64,000 bases of DNA from Cyclospora cayetanensis. Its lineage: Eukaryota > Apicomplexa > Conoidasida > Eucoccidiorida > Eimeriidae. This document shows positions 23,997 to 35,561 of this stretch, piece after piece (positions within the stretch are counted from its first letter, which is position 1; each line of letters starts with the position of its first letter). The notes under the pieces were generated by a model, which did not search any database, had not been told where the DNA came from, and worked only from the letters and a program-made list of their open reading frames with translations. Location of the stretch: assembly GCF_002999335.1 (NCBI RefSeq), contig NW_020312447.1, forward strand, positions 180,126 to 244,125. Direction: 5' to 3'. The position numbers and the translations under genes were made by a program.

Positions 23997-26900
23997 ATGC
24001 GCACGCTATTGCACGCTTCGCGCCTTGTTGCTTCAGGCGAGTTCGAAGGCTTAGGGCCCCCAGACCTCTGCTGTATTTTCAAGGTACCTCAGGACAGGAA
24101 GTTTCTCCGAATACTAGTTGGGGCAGACGATCTGCAGGACGGAGCTGAAGTCTCCTTCTGCCAGTGAGCTGAAAGTTGCCTTTCTAGATGGTTGTTTCAG
24201 GCCATGCTTGGAGCGCCTGTGGCTTTCTTGAAGTGCATCTATGCCCTCTTTTAGGGGGCACCTCTAAGTTAGCGGGCGTGGCGTGCTCACAGGTCTCTAG
24301 CCGAGGCTTCTTTTCTCAGCCGTTTTGTGGGTGGCTTCAGCCCCTCACGGCCTCCTCATGTGTACAGAGAGCCCCTCCAGACTCCTTGAGTGCGATGTAC
24401 CTTTTCGCTGGACTGTGAGATTGCGTGCTGGTGTCTCTGCAGCTTCGTGGTGGGGGTCGACGTTTCCCAGCCAGCGCCCGTTGCGGCCTATCTCTGTAAC
24501 GTGCTGCGAGCTCAAGAGCAGCCAACGGGGTCAGTAGCAGGCTGCCGCTCGAGAGCGCCACCTGAGGGGAGGCTAGATTTCCGGCTGCCTCCTGCTGCCC
24601 TCCCCTTCGGAAGGCGCATTTTGAATCCTTGTGCGTGTATATGGCGAGTGCTGCTTCGCGGAGGGTTTTTTTGCACTTCGGTGGGGCTGCCTGTAAGGCC
24701 TAGCGAGGAGGAGGGTAAGGCTCTTGTTCTGAAGTGCAGGGGATTTTTGTTGTTCGTCTTATTGCGGGGGGAGCATGAAGGTTTTTGCACGCTCTGTCTC
24801 CGCTGCTCATACAGGTGGTTCCGGCGGGGATGGCGCACTGTCCGGTGTGTGTACTGTACGTACAATGCGTTTCACCAGCAGGATCTTCGCGTCGAGCTGT
24901 TTTGCCAAGGCGCGACCCCCCAACGGGTAGAAGTGCACCTTTTGGAGGCCTCTGGCCAGGAGCAGAGAGCCTCCGATGTCTCCTCTGCCGCTTGGGGGTG
25001 TGCGGCACTGTGCGCGTTGATGCGCTCGGAGTTGCCCCCTGACGTCCCTTGCCTGCGCGTGATGCGGGGGCCCCTGGGAGACCCGTGGGGCCCCGGCAGC
25101 TCTGAGGCCTCCCGCGTCTTTTTGGAGCTTTTCGAGAAGCATGCAGCAGAGGGCGACCTCCTGGGGCTGTTGCCTGGTGTGGGGAGGGGCACCAACGCTC
25201 TAAACGAGGTGTTAGCGAGCCACGTGCTGCAAGCCTTGGCGCTGCGGCCTTGTGTTGAAACCCTAGCCTCCTTCCAGGGGAGCTGCCCGCTGATGGCTCT
25301 TCACATTTCTCGAGCCTATGCCAGGCGAGGGCAGTTGGAGGCAGCCCTCTCCGCGCTGCTGCGTTGCCTCCACACGTATCCCGAGGAGGCTTGCGTGCTC
25401 CGGCAGCTGGCGGAGCTTTTGCTGCGCGGCGGCTTCCCTCCGCAGGTGGCCTTGCGCGCGGCGACTTACGCAGTAGAGCTCTGTCCGACGGTGCATCGGT
25501 ACTGGATGACGCTAGCACGCACAGAAATCGGCTGTGGACGCTGGGGGGCAGCCCTGTTGACCCTCAATGCGGCTCCCGATGTCTCGGTCCCCTTCCCGTG
25601 GTATCCGCACGGGCTGCCTGCAGACGTTGCGACGTTTCCAGTTACGGAGCCTCGCCAGTGCGGGGTGGGCTACCACTCGGCGCTGTGGCTTGCACCCGTG
25701 AGGCCCTCCCTGGTGCGTTTCGGCTGCAAGGGCCGCAAGCAGCAGCCGCAAGGAGACAGTTGTAACGGCTTGAAGGCAGGCGCAGCGACTGCCGCCACAC
25801 TGCTGCGGTCGCCTAGGCAGGGAACCAGTCGGAGGAGAAGCAGCTCCTCGGGGGACGGGGAGAAGGCTGCCTCGTCTGCGCGCTCCCCAGCCGCTGCCGC
25901 TTCCCCTCTCTCCCTGAGTGGTGGTGGTCAGGCTCAAGGACGGAGCGCTCCTAGCCTCCGCAGCATCCAGCGCCGTCCCTCTCCTGCAGCAGACCCTTCA
26001 AGAAGCCCCTCGACAGCCAGAGGCTCTATGGGGCAGCAGCAGCACCGAAGGGCGTCTTCGCCATCCCGACACCAGGGCTTTGGGGTGTATTTTGGCCTTG
26101 CGCAGGACCTCGACGAAGAGACAGTGGTGCGAACGCTGGCGAGCCGCATTAGGAAGGAACAGACGCCTTCCAAGCGGCCAGCTCAAGCCGGCTTGGAGGC
26201 ACTGAGCGGGCGGGGCAGCAAGAGCAGCAGTACTGCCGAGCATCTCAGAGCTCTGGCTGCCTGTAGAGGTCTGACGCTGGACCTATCCGAGAGGCGCCGC
26301 TATGCAGTGCTCGCCTCTCTGCACAAGCGCATTGGGCTGAAAGGCCTCAACACCCTGCGAGATGCTCTCTTCTTGCCCCCCTCAGAAGATCCCGAGGCGA
26401 CAGCCTTGCATGCACTCTCCCGGGGCCCTTCCTTCGCGGGCTGGCTGGGGACGCTTCCAGCGGAGATTTCCACAGCCACGACACAGGAAGCAACAACGGG
26501 AGCTATCGGCGTTTCCTCGCTGGACGGCTGCGTCTCACCCGCAGGGAGGCAGGAGAGGCTCGCCAGTCCAGCCTTCATCGAGGCGGACGAGGCGTCGGAG
26601 GCTCCCGCCCATAGGGTCGCAGAGATCCACGCTGACGCAGCGCTCTCCTCCGCCTGCAGCTGCAGCGACGACTCGTCCTCGCCTCCGACGAAGGGCGAGC
26701 TCCTGGCTGCGAATGTCTGCACGGGAGGCTCTGCGGGAGAGCCTCCCTCTGAGGGGGCATGCAGCAGCGCCGCTGCCCTTTCACTCAGCGAGGCACACGG
26801 CGCCGTTGGCCGTTCGCTACCCCCGACGAACCTTGCAGACGGCTCGCCTTGCAGAGGGGCCTCGCCTGCCGCGAATGCTGGAGAATCTGCTGCGACTCCT

Positions 26901-29383
26901 GCCACTGAAGGGCCTGTGGAGGGAGCTCAGGAGATCAGCGCATCTGGGGAGGCCTGCGAGCGAGGAGGAGGTCAAGGGAATGCCCACGGTGGTGATCAGA
27001 TAACGCTGCAGCCATGCACCGCCTCGCCTCTCCCAGGCTGTGCTACCGCTGCCAGAGGGGTCGCTTCTGAGCAAGAGCTCTTAGCCGCATGTAGGACGCT
27101 GCTGAGCGCAGAGGCATCCTCTATGCCCGTGGCTGCGGACGGCGGCGTGCTCCGTCCTCTGACGCCCTCTCTAGGTGCTCTGCTCGAGGTACAGTGCAAC
27201 GAAGCCCCCCTCCCCCCAGAGGCTGCTGCTTTCGTCCGCATGCCAAGCGCCAATGGTCCTTTTCCCGTTTAGACACAGCAGTCCATTATATATATATATC
27301 GTCGGGGGCTAGGAGGCTAGGTGTATCCTGCGCCTTTCACAGTCGCCTTCCAGTGCGCTGTTGGTTGTGCCTAGCTGAAAGTAGGAGAGAGAATCACGAT
27401 TTGCGCGTCTCCCCACGACTGCGAGACAAGACGTGCTGTGCGCTGCTGTGCACTGCTGCCATGCCGCAGGACCTCGAGGGCGATGTGTCTCTCTTAAGGC
27501 TGACAAGGGCAGCCTTGCCGTGGCAGAGCCTCTGCATGCCCTCGCAGACGGAGGCTTCAGATGCTTCGGCAGACGCTCAGTGCTCCGAAATCCCTGAAGA
27601 ACTAGGAGCCTACTGGCTTTACAGGCAAGGAGACACTCAAACGTTGCGCCGTTTTGTGTATACGCAGGCTCGACTATCAGGAACAAGAGATGCCTCCTTT
27701 CTTGGACGCCGCGGATAGGCATTTCCTCAAGAAGTGCCAATCTCTTGACGCTGCTTCTGCCGCCTCATGGAACTGACAATGCGCCTGCTGCTGCTGCGCT
27801 TCAGGGGGGCCCTGTGCGAGAGGCTGCAGGAGTGGGTGGAGATGGAAGTAGCGTATCGAGTTGCTATCACGCAGGGCCTGTCTCCCTTTGTAGGTCCAGC
27901 CGCACGCTTTTGCTGCCTTTTGCGCAGCATTTGAAGGCGCGCTGCCTCCTGGAATCGCTTCCTCGCCAGCGACGTATGGGTGTATCTCTCTATTTCTATA
28001 TCTGCATACATATTTATATATATACATCTACACGCATACATGCATGCCTGCATCAATGTGCATGTGATGTGTGGTCTACATATGAAGAATTGTCCATACG
28101 CGCAGGGGCAAAGTTTGTGTATCTCCTCAAAGTGAGGTCTCTACGTATTCATATGTGTTACCGCACACGTATATATGAATGCGCGCATGCATCCTTACAC
28201 GAACGTTTTCGCGTAAAGAGAATCTCAAATACGCCACATGTTTCCTGCATGGCGCGGTTGGACCCCCCTCTAACGCTGCTTTCGATGGTGCCAGTCACGC
28301 TTTCAAAACTTTAGGAGGCTGCGATTCTCCATGATGGAGGCCAAGGATGCTCATTTGCGAGGGTTCCCTGACCGTTCCTTTGAGCCTACAGAATCTGATG
28401 CAGCTTAGTCGTTGGTTGCGGCTGTATCTTCGAGTGGTTTAGGTCCAAGCACGTGATTGGCTTATTCGTTCGTGGACTGTGGTGCTTGTGCCTAAATATT
28501 GAACGAGAAGACATTTGTTTCATATGCTTCTCCCTAGTCCGTGTGGCCTATGTATCCACGGTGCAAAAAGCCGCTGCCTTCGAAACGAGTCTTCTGCAGC
28601 AGCTTCTGCCGCTTCGCCATGAGCTCTGCTGGGGCCAAGTGGCTAGCTGACGCTTGACGCCACTTGCCCTCCCGCAAGTCTGCTGGCTTTTGCGCCTTTT
28701 CTGCAACTGCTACTCTTTCGCAGGCCCTCAGGGGATTGCTGCGGCTGTACACCCGCCTAGGGTTCGTGGTGGAAGCCTTGCGAGTCGCATGCGTCGCTTC
28801 TCAGCAACTCTCCGCCTTGTGCGGCCTTGTGGATTTGCCGTTTCCCCCTGCTTGGATTACTACCCAGCTGACGCGCCTGATGCAGAGGTGCGTATCCTGC
28901 GTTCTTACAGGCACAAAATTCAAGGGCCCCTTCCCTCTTTTCTTCCCTTCCCCTCGCAGCGCGGCAGGTGCTCTGTTGTTGGTCTAGTCTTGCACCTCTA
29001 CAAGTGGCGAGCTTTATGAGCCGAGAGACAACATGCACAAAGGCTCTGCATGCACTCGGCAAGCGTGGGCTTCACGAACAATTAGCAGCCATAGACTCGC
29101 GGCGGGGGTGGGGTGGGGTCCAGAGCTTTCTCGCGAGTTGCTGCATGTCTCGCAATCCCTCATTCCTGGGTACTCGATTAGCATGTGCTGGCTAAGAAGC
29201 CCTCGAACGCTGTGGCGTCTCTTTAGCTATAAACACGCCGGTGTGATTCTGACTGCGCCGCGCAGCGAAGGCCTTGAGGCGGTTCTTGAGGCCGCCAGCA
29301 CCGTCCCTCCAGCCGAGATGCACCCGACGGTCAAGCGGCTCCTCGAGCAGCAGAAGAAGCAGCTACAGGCAGGAGAGGGGTAA
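23997..29383 (+). CDS. ChAPs-family (Chs5p-Arf1p-binding) trafficking protein
   Basis: ChAPs proteins (yeast Bch1/Bud7 family) are TPR-containing cargo adaptors of the exomer complex at the trans-Golgi. Supported exons are 23997-24163 (EFEGLGPPDLC), 24443-24529 (VVGVDVSQPAPVAAYLC), 24815-27188, 27470-about 27625, 28724-28887 (ALRGLLRLYTRLGFVVEAL) and a last exon ending 29383. The first four join in phase. Exon 3 carries the TPR-like core with RYWMTLARTEIGC and AALLTLNAAP, matching the family's WLALA...ALLTLNSCP signature. After about 25730 comes roughly 480 residues of S/A/P/R-rich disordered insert. Between 27.6 and 28.7 kb the exons are unresolved; one frame holds ALCERLQEWVEMEVAYR, fitting the family's C-terminal region. 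An in-frame ATG at 23907 is an alternative start. Whether it forms an exomer-like complex here is unknown. Confidence 0.75.
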
Positions 29384-31822
29384 AGGTTAGAGAGCGCTGT
29401 GTGCGCGCCGATGCATGCTCCTTCTGGTGCGCAGCAACCCACACGAACAAGGAGCAACGAATGCATGCCGACTCGTTTTTTCCAGGGGATGCCGTCCCCA
29501 TTGTGAGCCAGGATAAGATTCAATCTGGAATCTGATGTTGGGTGAAAAATACGCTCATGCACTCCCCAACATTGGGCTGTGAGCACCCCGAAGTGTCTTC
29601 TCGAAATTCGGCCCTTTAGAAGGCCTCTGCAGTTAGAACCGCCTCGAGGACGCCTCGCCCTACATACAAGCACTGCCGAACAAGAGGCTATGGAGCTGGC
29701 ATGAGCCGCCACATAGTAGCCTTTTAGAAGCTAGGTATAAAAACCGCCTTCACGATGCAGTGTCGAACATATAACAGCATTCAAGAGTCTCAGAGAAGCT
29801 GGATAGTTGTAGAGGCACCTTCAGTATGCAGGACTAAAGATGTAACGGGATTTTGTTGCGCGCAGTGAAATGCTCAAAGTCGCTTATTATTTTCCCGAGT
29901 AGAGCCCTATAAGAGGACTCTGAAGAAAACTTCTACCTTCTTTCGCTAGTATAAACAGGTTTGATGGACGGGTTCCAGCTAAACTGTGGCTGTACATTGA
30001 GGCGCGACAGAATTGCCTAGTGCGATAAAATGGGCAACAAGGCCGCCTCCGCCGACACCAATATAAAAGAACTCTGATGTTGACATACAGATTCATGGGC
30101 TGCGCTGCATTTCGTATTTTTTTCGGGACGATGGCTGAATTTCAAAGAGGCTAAAGGGGGCAGGGTGACACTTCCTGCGTTGCCACCTTACATGTGTCGG
30201 GGAACTCTCTCTCCTGAGCAGAGCGAAGAGAGCCTGCCCTTTCAAATTTTGAAACGGAAAGACGGGGGAAGGGAAGCCCTTGACTGAGGGGCTGCCCAAG
30301 GAAAAGCCTTGCTCTCATGGAAGTTGTTCTGCAAAGTCATCCACAATCTGTGCTTCTAGTGCGTTCAACTAACTCCATATAACAAATGCAGGCGCTCTCG
30401 AAAAGAGCGATGAAAGAGCACGGAGGAGGGTGGGCGGAACTGCGTGGTAAATATGGACAGTTTTCGTTGTGAAAGTGCTGCGGTCTTCAGAAAGCGCAGT
30501 GTGCGACAAGAGGATGCGCTCTATTCTTCCATCAAAGCCTTCCTTCTGGGATTTCCGTCACTACAGGAACCGTGTTCCTAGCTTTTCTGTGTCCCCCTGC
30601 CTTCTAAGGGAACCCAGGCCATCGCTTCCATATGTCCATTTTTAAGGGTCTACTACAGGGCTGCTTACGTGAATGAACCTGCAGTTCTCCAGAGCATGCT
30701 CGCCGGTGTGCTAGTGTAGCCGCTTGTGCATCTATGGTTTCATTCGTGAAAATCCCTGGTACGAACTCGGTGGGGAGTTAAGGTGGGGCAAAGTGCCTTT
30801 TTATCCAAGGCTAAGCTCAGTCCTCCTTTCTTCAGCGCAGATATTTCCACGTGAAGCGCCATGCGAACTCTAACAGTGGCAAGTCTTGATATTCTTATTA
30901 TGCGGCTTGACGGAAGGGGTTGGAGTAAAAGGCGCTCTGTATCCGACGCCGTCACGCACCCCGAGCAAACAAGCTGGCAAAAAATAATTTATTGTATTTA
31001 AACAAAATCATGAAACGGTGCACGGCCGAAATGCATCAGGAAGTGAACCGGCAAGGGCAGTCGCTACTTGAGAATCGCCTAGAGACTCAATATCATGCCT
31101 CACGGTTTCGAGCAGCAGCTCTCTGTGATACGTGGTCGTGTTCCCCCCTTTGTGCTGCCTCCCATTCCAAGCTATTGGTCTTTAACCATATGCCAGTGAG
31201 GTCTAGTCTCTCCGAACCACGTCTTTCGACTTCGATTCAGAGCACGGCCACGACACACAAAAGCTGAATTGGCGGCATAAGACCGTATGCAGGAAGGGCC
31301 TGCAGTATTTTCCGAGAACTCGATCCGCATATGCGTATTTCGTGCAGCGTTACTGGCATGCACGTACCGCCACATGTGAAGGGCATGCCTGTATATATAT
31401 TCATATATGTATACATAGATAGAGAATGCGAAATATGAATCTAACCTTAGCCCTTGCTCAAAAGACAGCGATGAGCTGATTCGAGTGTGCCAGTCTATGT
31501 AGACCTACGCCATTCGCGGTAGGGCGGAAATGCACAAACATCTATTAAAAGCATAGGGGCATATGTATAGAAGTATGGATGCCCAGATACGTGTACATAC
31601 ATATTTATAATCGTCCAGATACCTCTAATGCCAATATGCGCACAACTTTGTAGATATATGAGCCCCGCATGCAGCCTGTACAGTGAGCGCCATGTGCTCG
31701 GGAAAGGGCTATATTCGCCAACCGTGGCATATATAAATGGGGAGGCACACGTGTGTGTACCAGGATGCACCTGTCCACGCGCTGCGTGGGAGACTCTGCC
31801 AGCTCTGCATAAGCCCAAGAGA
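29384..31822. other. Intergenic, no gene recognised
   Basis: Short frames only. A - strand frame at 30740-30955 is somewhat basic and helical but isolated. TA-rich microsatellite-like DNA lies at about 31390-31420 and 31560-31620. The right part includes the 3' flank of the minus-strand gene ending at 31823. Confidence 0.4.
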
Positions 31823-33036
31823 CTAACGAGGGCTTCTTCTGCTTTTCTTGAAAGTGGGGGGTCTCACTTCACATGGGAGTGAGAGAGAGTGCCGGGCACT
31901 TGGATTCTCGGCGTCCATTACTTCAGTATCGCCGTCTGACCCTGTGGTGCTGAACCTGCGTTTAGCGCGCTTCACTGGCTGGAGCTCTGAAGGACGCGAG
32001 GCCAGTGCGAGGCCCTCCAACGTCCGGCTGGTGAGGCGCTGCGTGGGGTAAGAAAAAATAGCCTTTCCCGCTCTCATGCGGCCCCGCAAGCGATTCGCCA
32101 AACTACCGAGCCTTCCACTGGCCTCCCCACTGACACTGACATGCAGCATCGCAGCAGCACAAAAACACAAACCCTCACCGAGGGACAGGACAAACGCACA
32201 TGTCGAGAGGCACGCGTTCGTACGATGCTACTGCAGAAGAAGGCTTCCTTGACCCCTGGGTGAGTTCCCTCGGGGCGATCTCCCCGAGTGCTCAGAAGCT
32301 CTAAGGAGGGAGAGAGACAGACCCTCATCCTACGACGGGGTGGACTGCCCCGCAGCTCCAACTGGAGACGTAGGGCCCCCCTCCTTCCCTCCTCTACCCT
32401 AGTCTCCGCTGCACTTGTTAAGCGAGGTCGTGAAGCCTTTAGCTCGCGTGCTGCGAAGGCCTCGAAGGCCTCCCCCTGCTTCGTACGTACGTACCTCGGC
32501 AGTGGCTCTTGCTCTTTCCGCATAACAAAGATGGAGGCTTCCATGCGGGGCATCGTGTAACCTTCCCTGGGCGTGCGGGGAGAAGGCGATAACCCGTCAT
32601 CACTGGGCGACAAACACGCGGGTACCTCTTGAAGCCCCCCTCCCAAGATGAGGGGTGGCAGACGGCGGCCAGCAATGCACGGACCCGCCCCCTCCAGTCT
32701 CGAGGCACCACGATCTCTGCCGGCGCTGCATGGAAAGGGCCGAAGGGGGGCCCCTAAGGGCTCTGGAGGCGCTTCTCCTTGTCTTCTGTGTGTGGTGTCT
32801 CGCGGCTCTCTTGCCCCCAGGAACTCCGGCGCGAAGTCAAGGGCCTCCTGCTGCCGTATGGCGCGGGCAAGTTCTAGGCGCTGCATTTGCGCAGTCAGCG
32901 AGTCAGTGTTAGGCTCAAGGGGCAGCCGGAGGGCTGAGAAGGGAAAGGGGCTGCGCGTGCATGTTTCCCTGATGTATCCCGGGTAAGGGCCATGCTTCGG
33001 AAGGCCGGGAGGCCTCGCAGGGATGCCCCCGTCCAT
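31823..33036 (-). CDS. Uncharacterised basic protein, about three exons
   Basis: No family recognised. The first exon starts at the ATG at 33036 and contains a helical stretch, SLTAQMQRLELARAIRQQEA, with a coding-like charge pattern. It stays open to a donor inside a GTACGTACGTACG string near 32495, after MEASIFVMRKEQEPLPR. The ORF also continues past that donor (about 32490-32270), so alternative donors are possible. The last exon follows an acceptor near 32038 (cccacgcag) and runs RLTSRTLEGLALASRPSE, then the NLS-like KRAKRR, to the stop at 31823. I infer a nuclear protein from the basic cluster only. The middle splice choice is uncertain. Confidence 0.5.
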
Positions 33037-35561
33037 AGCTAGGGAAGCCGCAAAGAGCTTTTAAAGCTCAAAAAAGCTGGGGAGGCAGACACGTGCACGA
33101 GCCTAACGCAGTCTCAGGCTAGGGTCACCTGATCGAGGCGGGGGAGCGCGTGCCGCGGCAGAGCTGGAGAGAGAGAGAGGACTGCGCTGAAAGGCCTCGG
33201 GGATATAAATCTCGAGAGGCAATACCAAGCGATGAATGGATAAAATGCAAGAGATGAGGCGTTAGAGGAGCTCAAATGCGCAGAATATGTCGATGCACTA
33301 GTAAAAGACAGGGAGAGTGGGCCTCTCGCAATGTCGTTGCGCGATTCACTCTAGGCTCTCAAGGGAGTTCCGAAGACACTGCGACTGGGAGGCACTCTCC
33401 CCTTCCGAAATACAACCATTAAAGAGTTAAAACAGGGATAGCTGGGATTCAAAAGCCGCAGAGGAGCTCTAAACCGCACTGAACTCAACTAGCTGCGACA
33501 GCAGCTGCCAGTGCTTCTGCTGCAGACATATGCTGGCGGTTGCTGTAGTGGTCTGTCAGGTGGCCGCAGAAAACAGGTGCGCGCTTCTGTCGTATTCTTC
33601 GACCAAGACCGGAGTGCTCGTTCTTATCTTCTTGTGTTAGACCCCAAACATTATGCAAAACTCCGCCAGCACACAGGCAGGGAGAGATAATTGGGAATGC
33701 GCTGGTTTCTGGCCTCAATGCATGCACGATCCAGTCACCCATACATCCCTGCGGGAAAGTAAGACCTTAAATTGCGCCGCATCCCTCTATCGCCTCCTAT
33801 AACTCAGCCAATTTGCATATTTTTACGAGTCGTATTATTAAGGCCCATATATGGATTCAGAGCCTGACGGTCCTGGCGTCGCTCGGCTGCCGCCGAACAG
33901 ACGGGGGGGTACAGCTAGGCCGCTACACACAAGAGGCGAGAAAAGTGGCAGCTCAACGGTGGTCCGACGCTCTAAACACTATGGTACAGTTCAATTTGAA
34001 GGCCCTTCAAGTGACGAAATTGGATTACGGCATATGCGCGGAGGCGCTGCACTATGCCACGTGATAGCTGACGAGATTTGCACTCCTTCAGGGGAAACGC
34101 AGTAGGGTACATTTCCCCTTGAGCCTCCCTAAGGAGGCACTCAGCCAAAATATGCATTCGTTTTAGGAAAGTGCACCTCTCCTTTACGCAAAAGAGCCGT
34201 TCTGCTCCCTTGCCCTATTTGTGAAGTGAAGAGTGGCAGCGGGTACGTGTATGAACAGTAAAAACTCTGTAGACATTCATGTAGTAGGCTCCGATATTCT
34301 TCTTGCTTTTCTTACCGATTTTTTCTCTGCTCTGCACGAAAATACACATGCTCTGTACCTCCAAAGTACGCCTGCAGCCATGTTATTTAAACAGCACTTG
34401 CCATCATAATTAAAGTTCGTCTCGCTCGGTGAAGGTGGCTATCTGCGAGTCGCGTAGCTCTGTACAGCTTGGATAGTGCGCAGCTATGTAGCCTGCAAAA
34501 ATTGCATTGGCTGCACCCACACAAATGCATTTTTTGAGCAGTACCCAGACATCACCACAGAGCTGCTTCTTACCCAGCAAATTAAGCACTGAAAGTCTAT
34601 TTGTATCTGAAGGAAAGTATCTAAGGACCTGCAACGTTTGCCCTCCTGAAAGACTGCGGCTGCTATGTACAGCGAACCCAGCTAACCCCTAGAACTGCAG
34701 AACAAATACATACCGACGTAGGTGCCACTGCATGCAGCCTGAGGGAGTAGTCTTGCCCTTCCACTGTTTTCTGGGGGCGGTATGCTCATGGCAACACAAG
34801 ATTAATATTACACCTTCAGCCCTATTCGTAAACGTGGGTGAATTTCCTAAGATACTTGTTGCGGTACAAAGCGGTAGTTGTCGTCAACTCATGGCCATAC
34901 GGGTCGGAGTGTGGAAAAGGTAGACAGGTAGACTGCGGAAAGGCTACAGAGATTGAGCCATGAACGAACCCGCTGCGACACAGTAATCCCCTAGCGGGAG
35001 CATCGCTGGAGGTGGGAGCCTACAACGTACGTGCTTACGAAGAGGCGCGGCCGTTTAGCAGTAACTCACGGGACGGGTAATCACGTAAGGCAGACAACGT
35101 TTACATGGCAATGAAGTGCCTCAAATATAGGGGCACCCCTCAGTTCTTAGCACCCGCGCATGTGGCCCCGAAAAAGGGCAGTCGCTACAGTGAGCCAGCG
35201 GTGGGTGAGGAGACCCCAAAGAGAAAATGCAGCCGAACTCTCTCTGCTCTTGACTACGGGAGCGGCTGGCAAGGCTTCTAGGCCCTCAGTCAGTGCACTC
35301 TGGCGGTTAACCCTGATCCCCACATTATGCTGTTTAGTCTTGAAGGGTCTCGACTTCCCTGAAAGACCGTCAGCTTTTCAGTTCGGCCTCCGAGGGGTTC
35401 CCAAGGCTCCTCGGGGGACGAATCCGAGGTGCACGGCTTCGAGCACCAATGGCCTCAGCGGTACAGCTGTTTGCAGCCAGCAGGTAGCTGGAGGGAAACG
35501 CGGCGGTGGGCTTTTGTGTGAGACGACCAGCGAGGCTCTGAAGGGGCTACAGGAGGGACAG
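33037..35561. other. Intergenic with unresolved short coding-like frames
   Basis: Several short frames look coding-like but cannot be joined. On the - strand these are 33742-33485 (ending SAAEALAAAVAAS), 34157-33972 and 34634-34410 (ending ATFTERDEL). On the + strand there is 33813-34064 (ending YGICAEALHYAT). Overlaps on opposite strands show that most must be chance. A small-exon gene on the - strand remains possible. The right end holds the 3' UTR of the L1 gene. Confidence 0.3.

Noticed and set aside
34410..34634. Minus-strand frame ending ERDEL, like an ER-retention signal
   Set aside because: No signal peptide or upstream exon could be joined, and a competing splice at a nearby tgtacag changes the frame.
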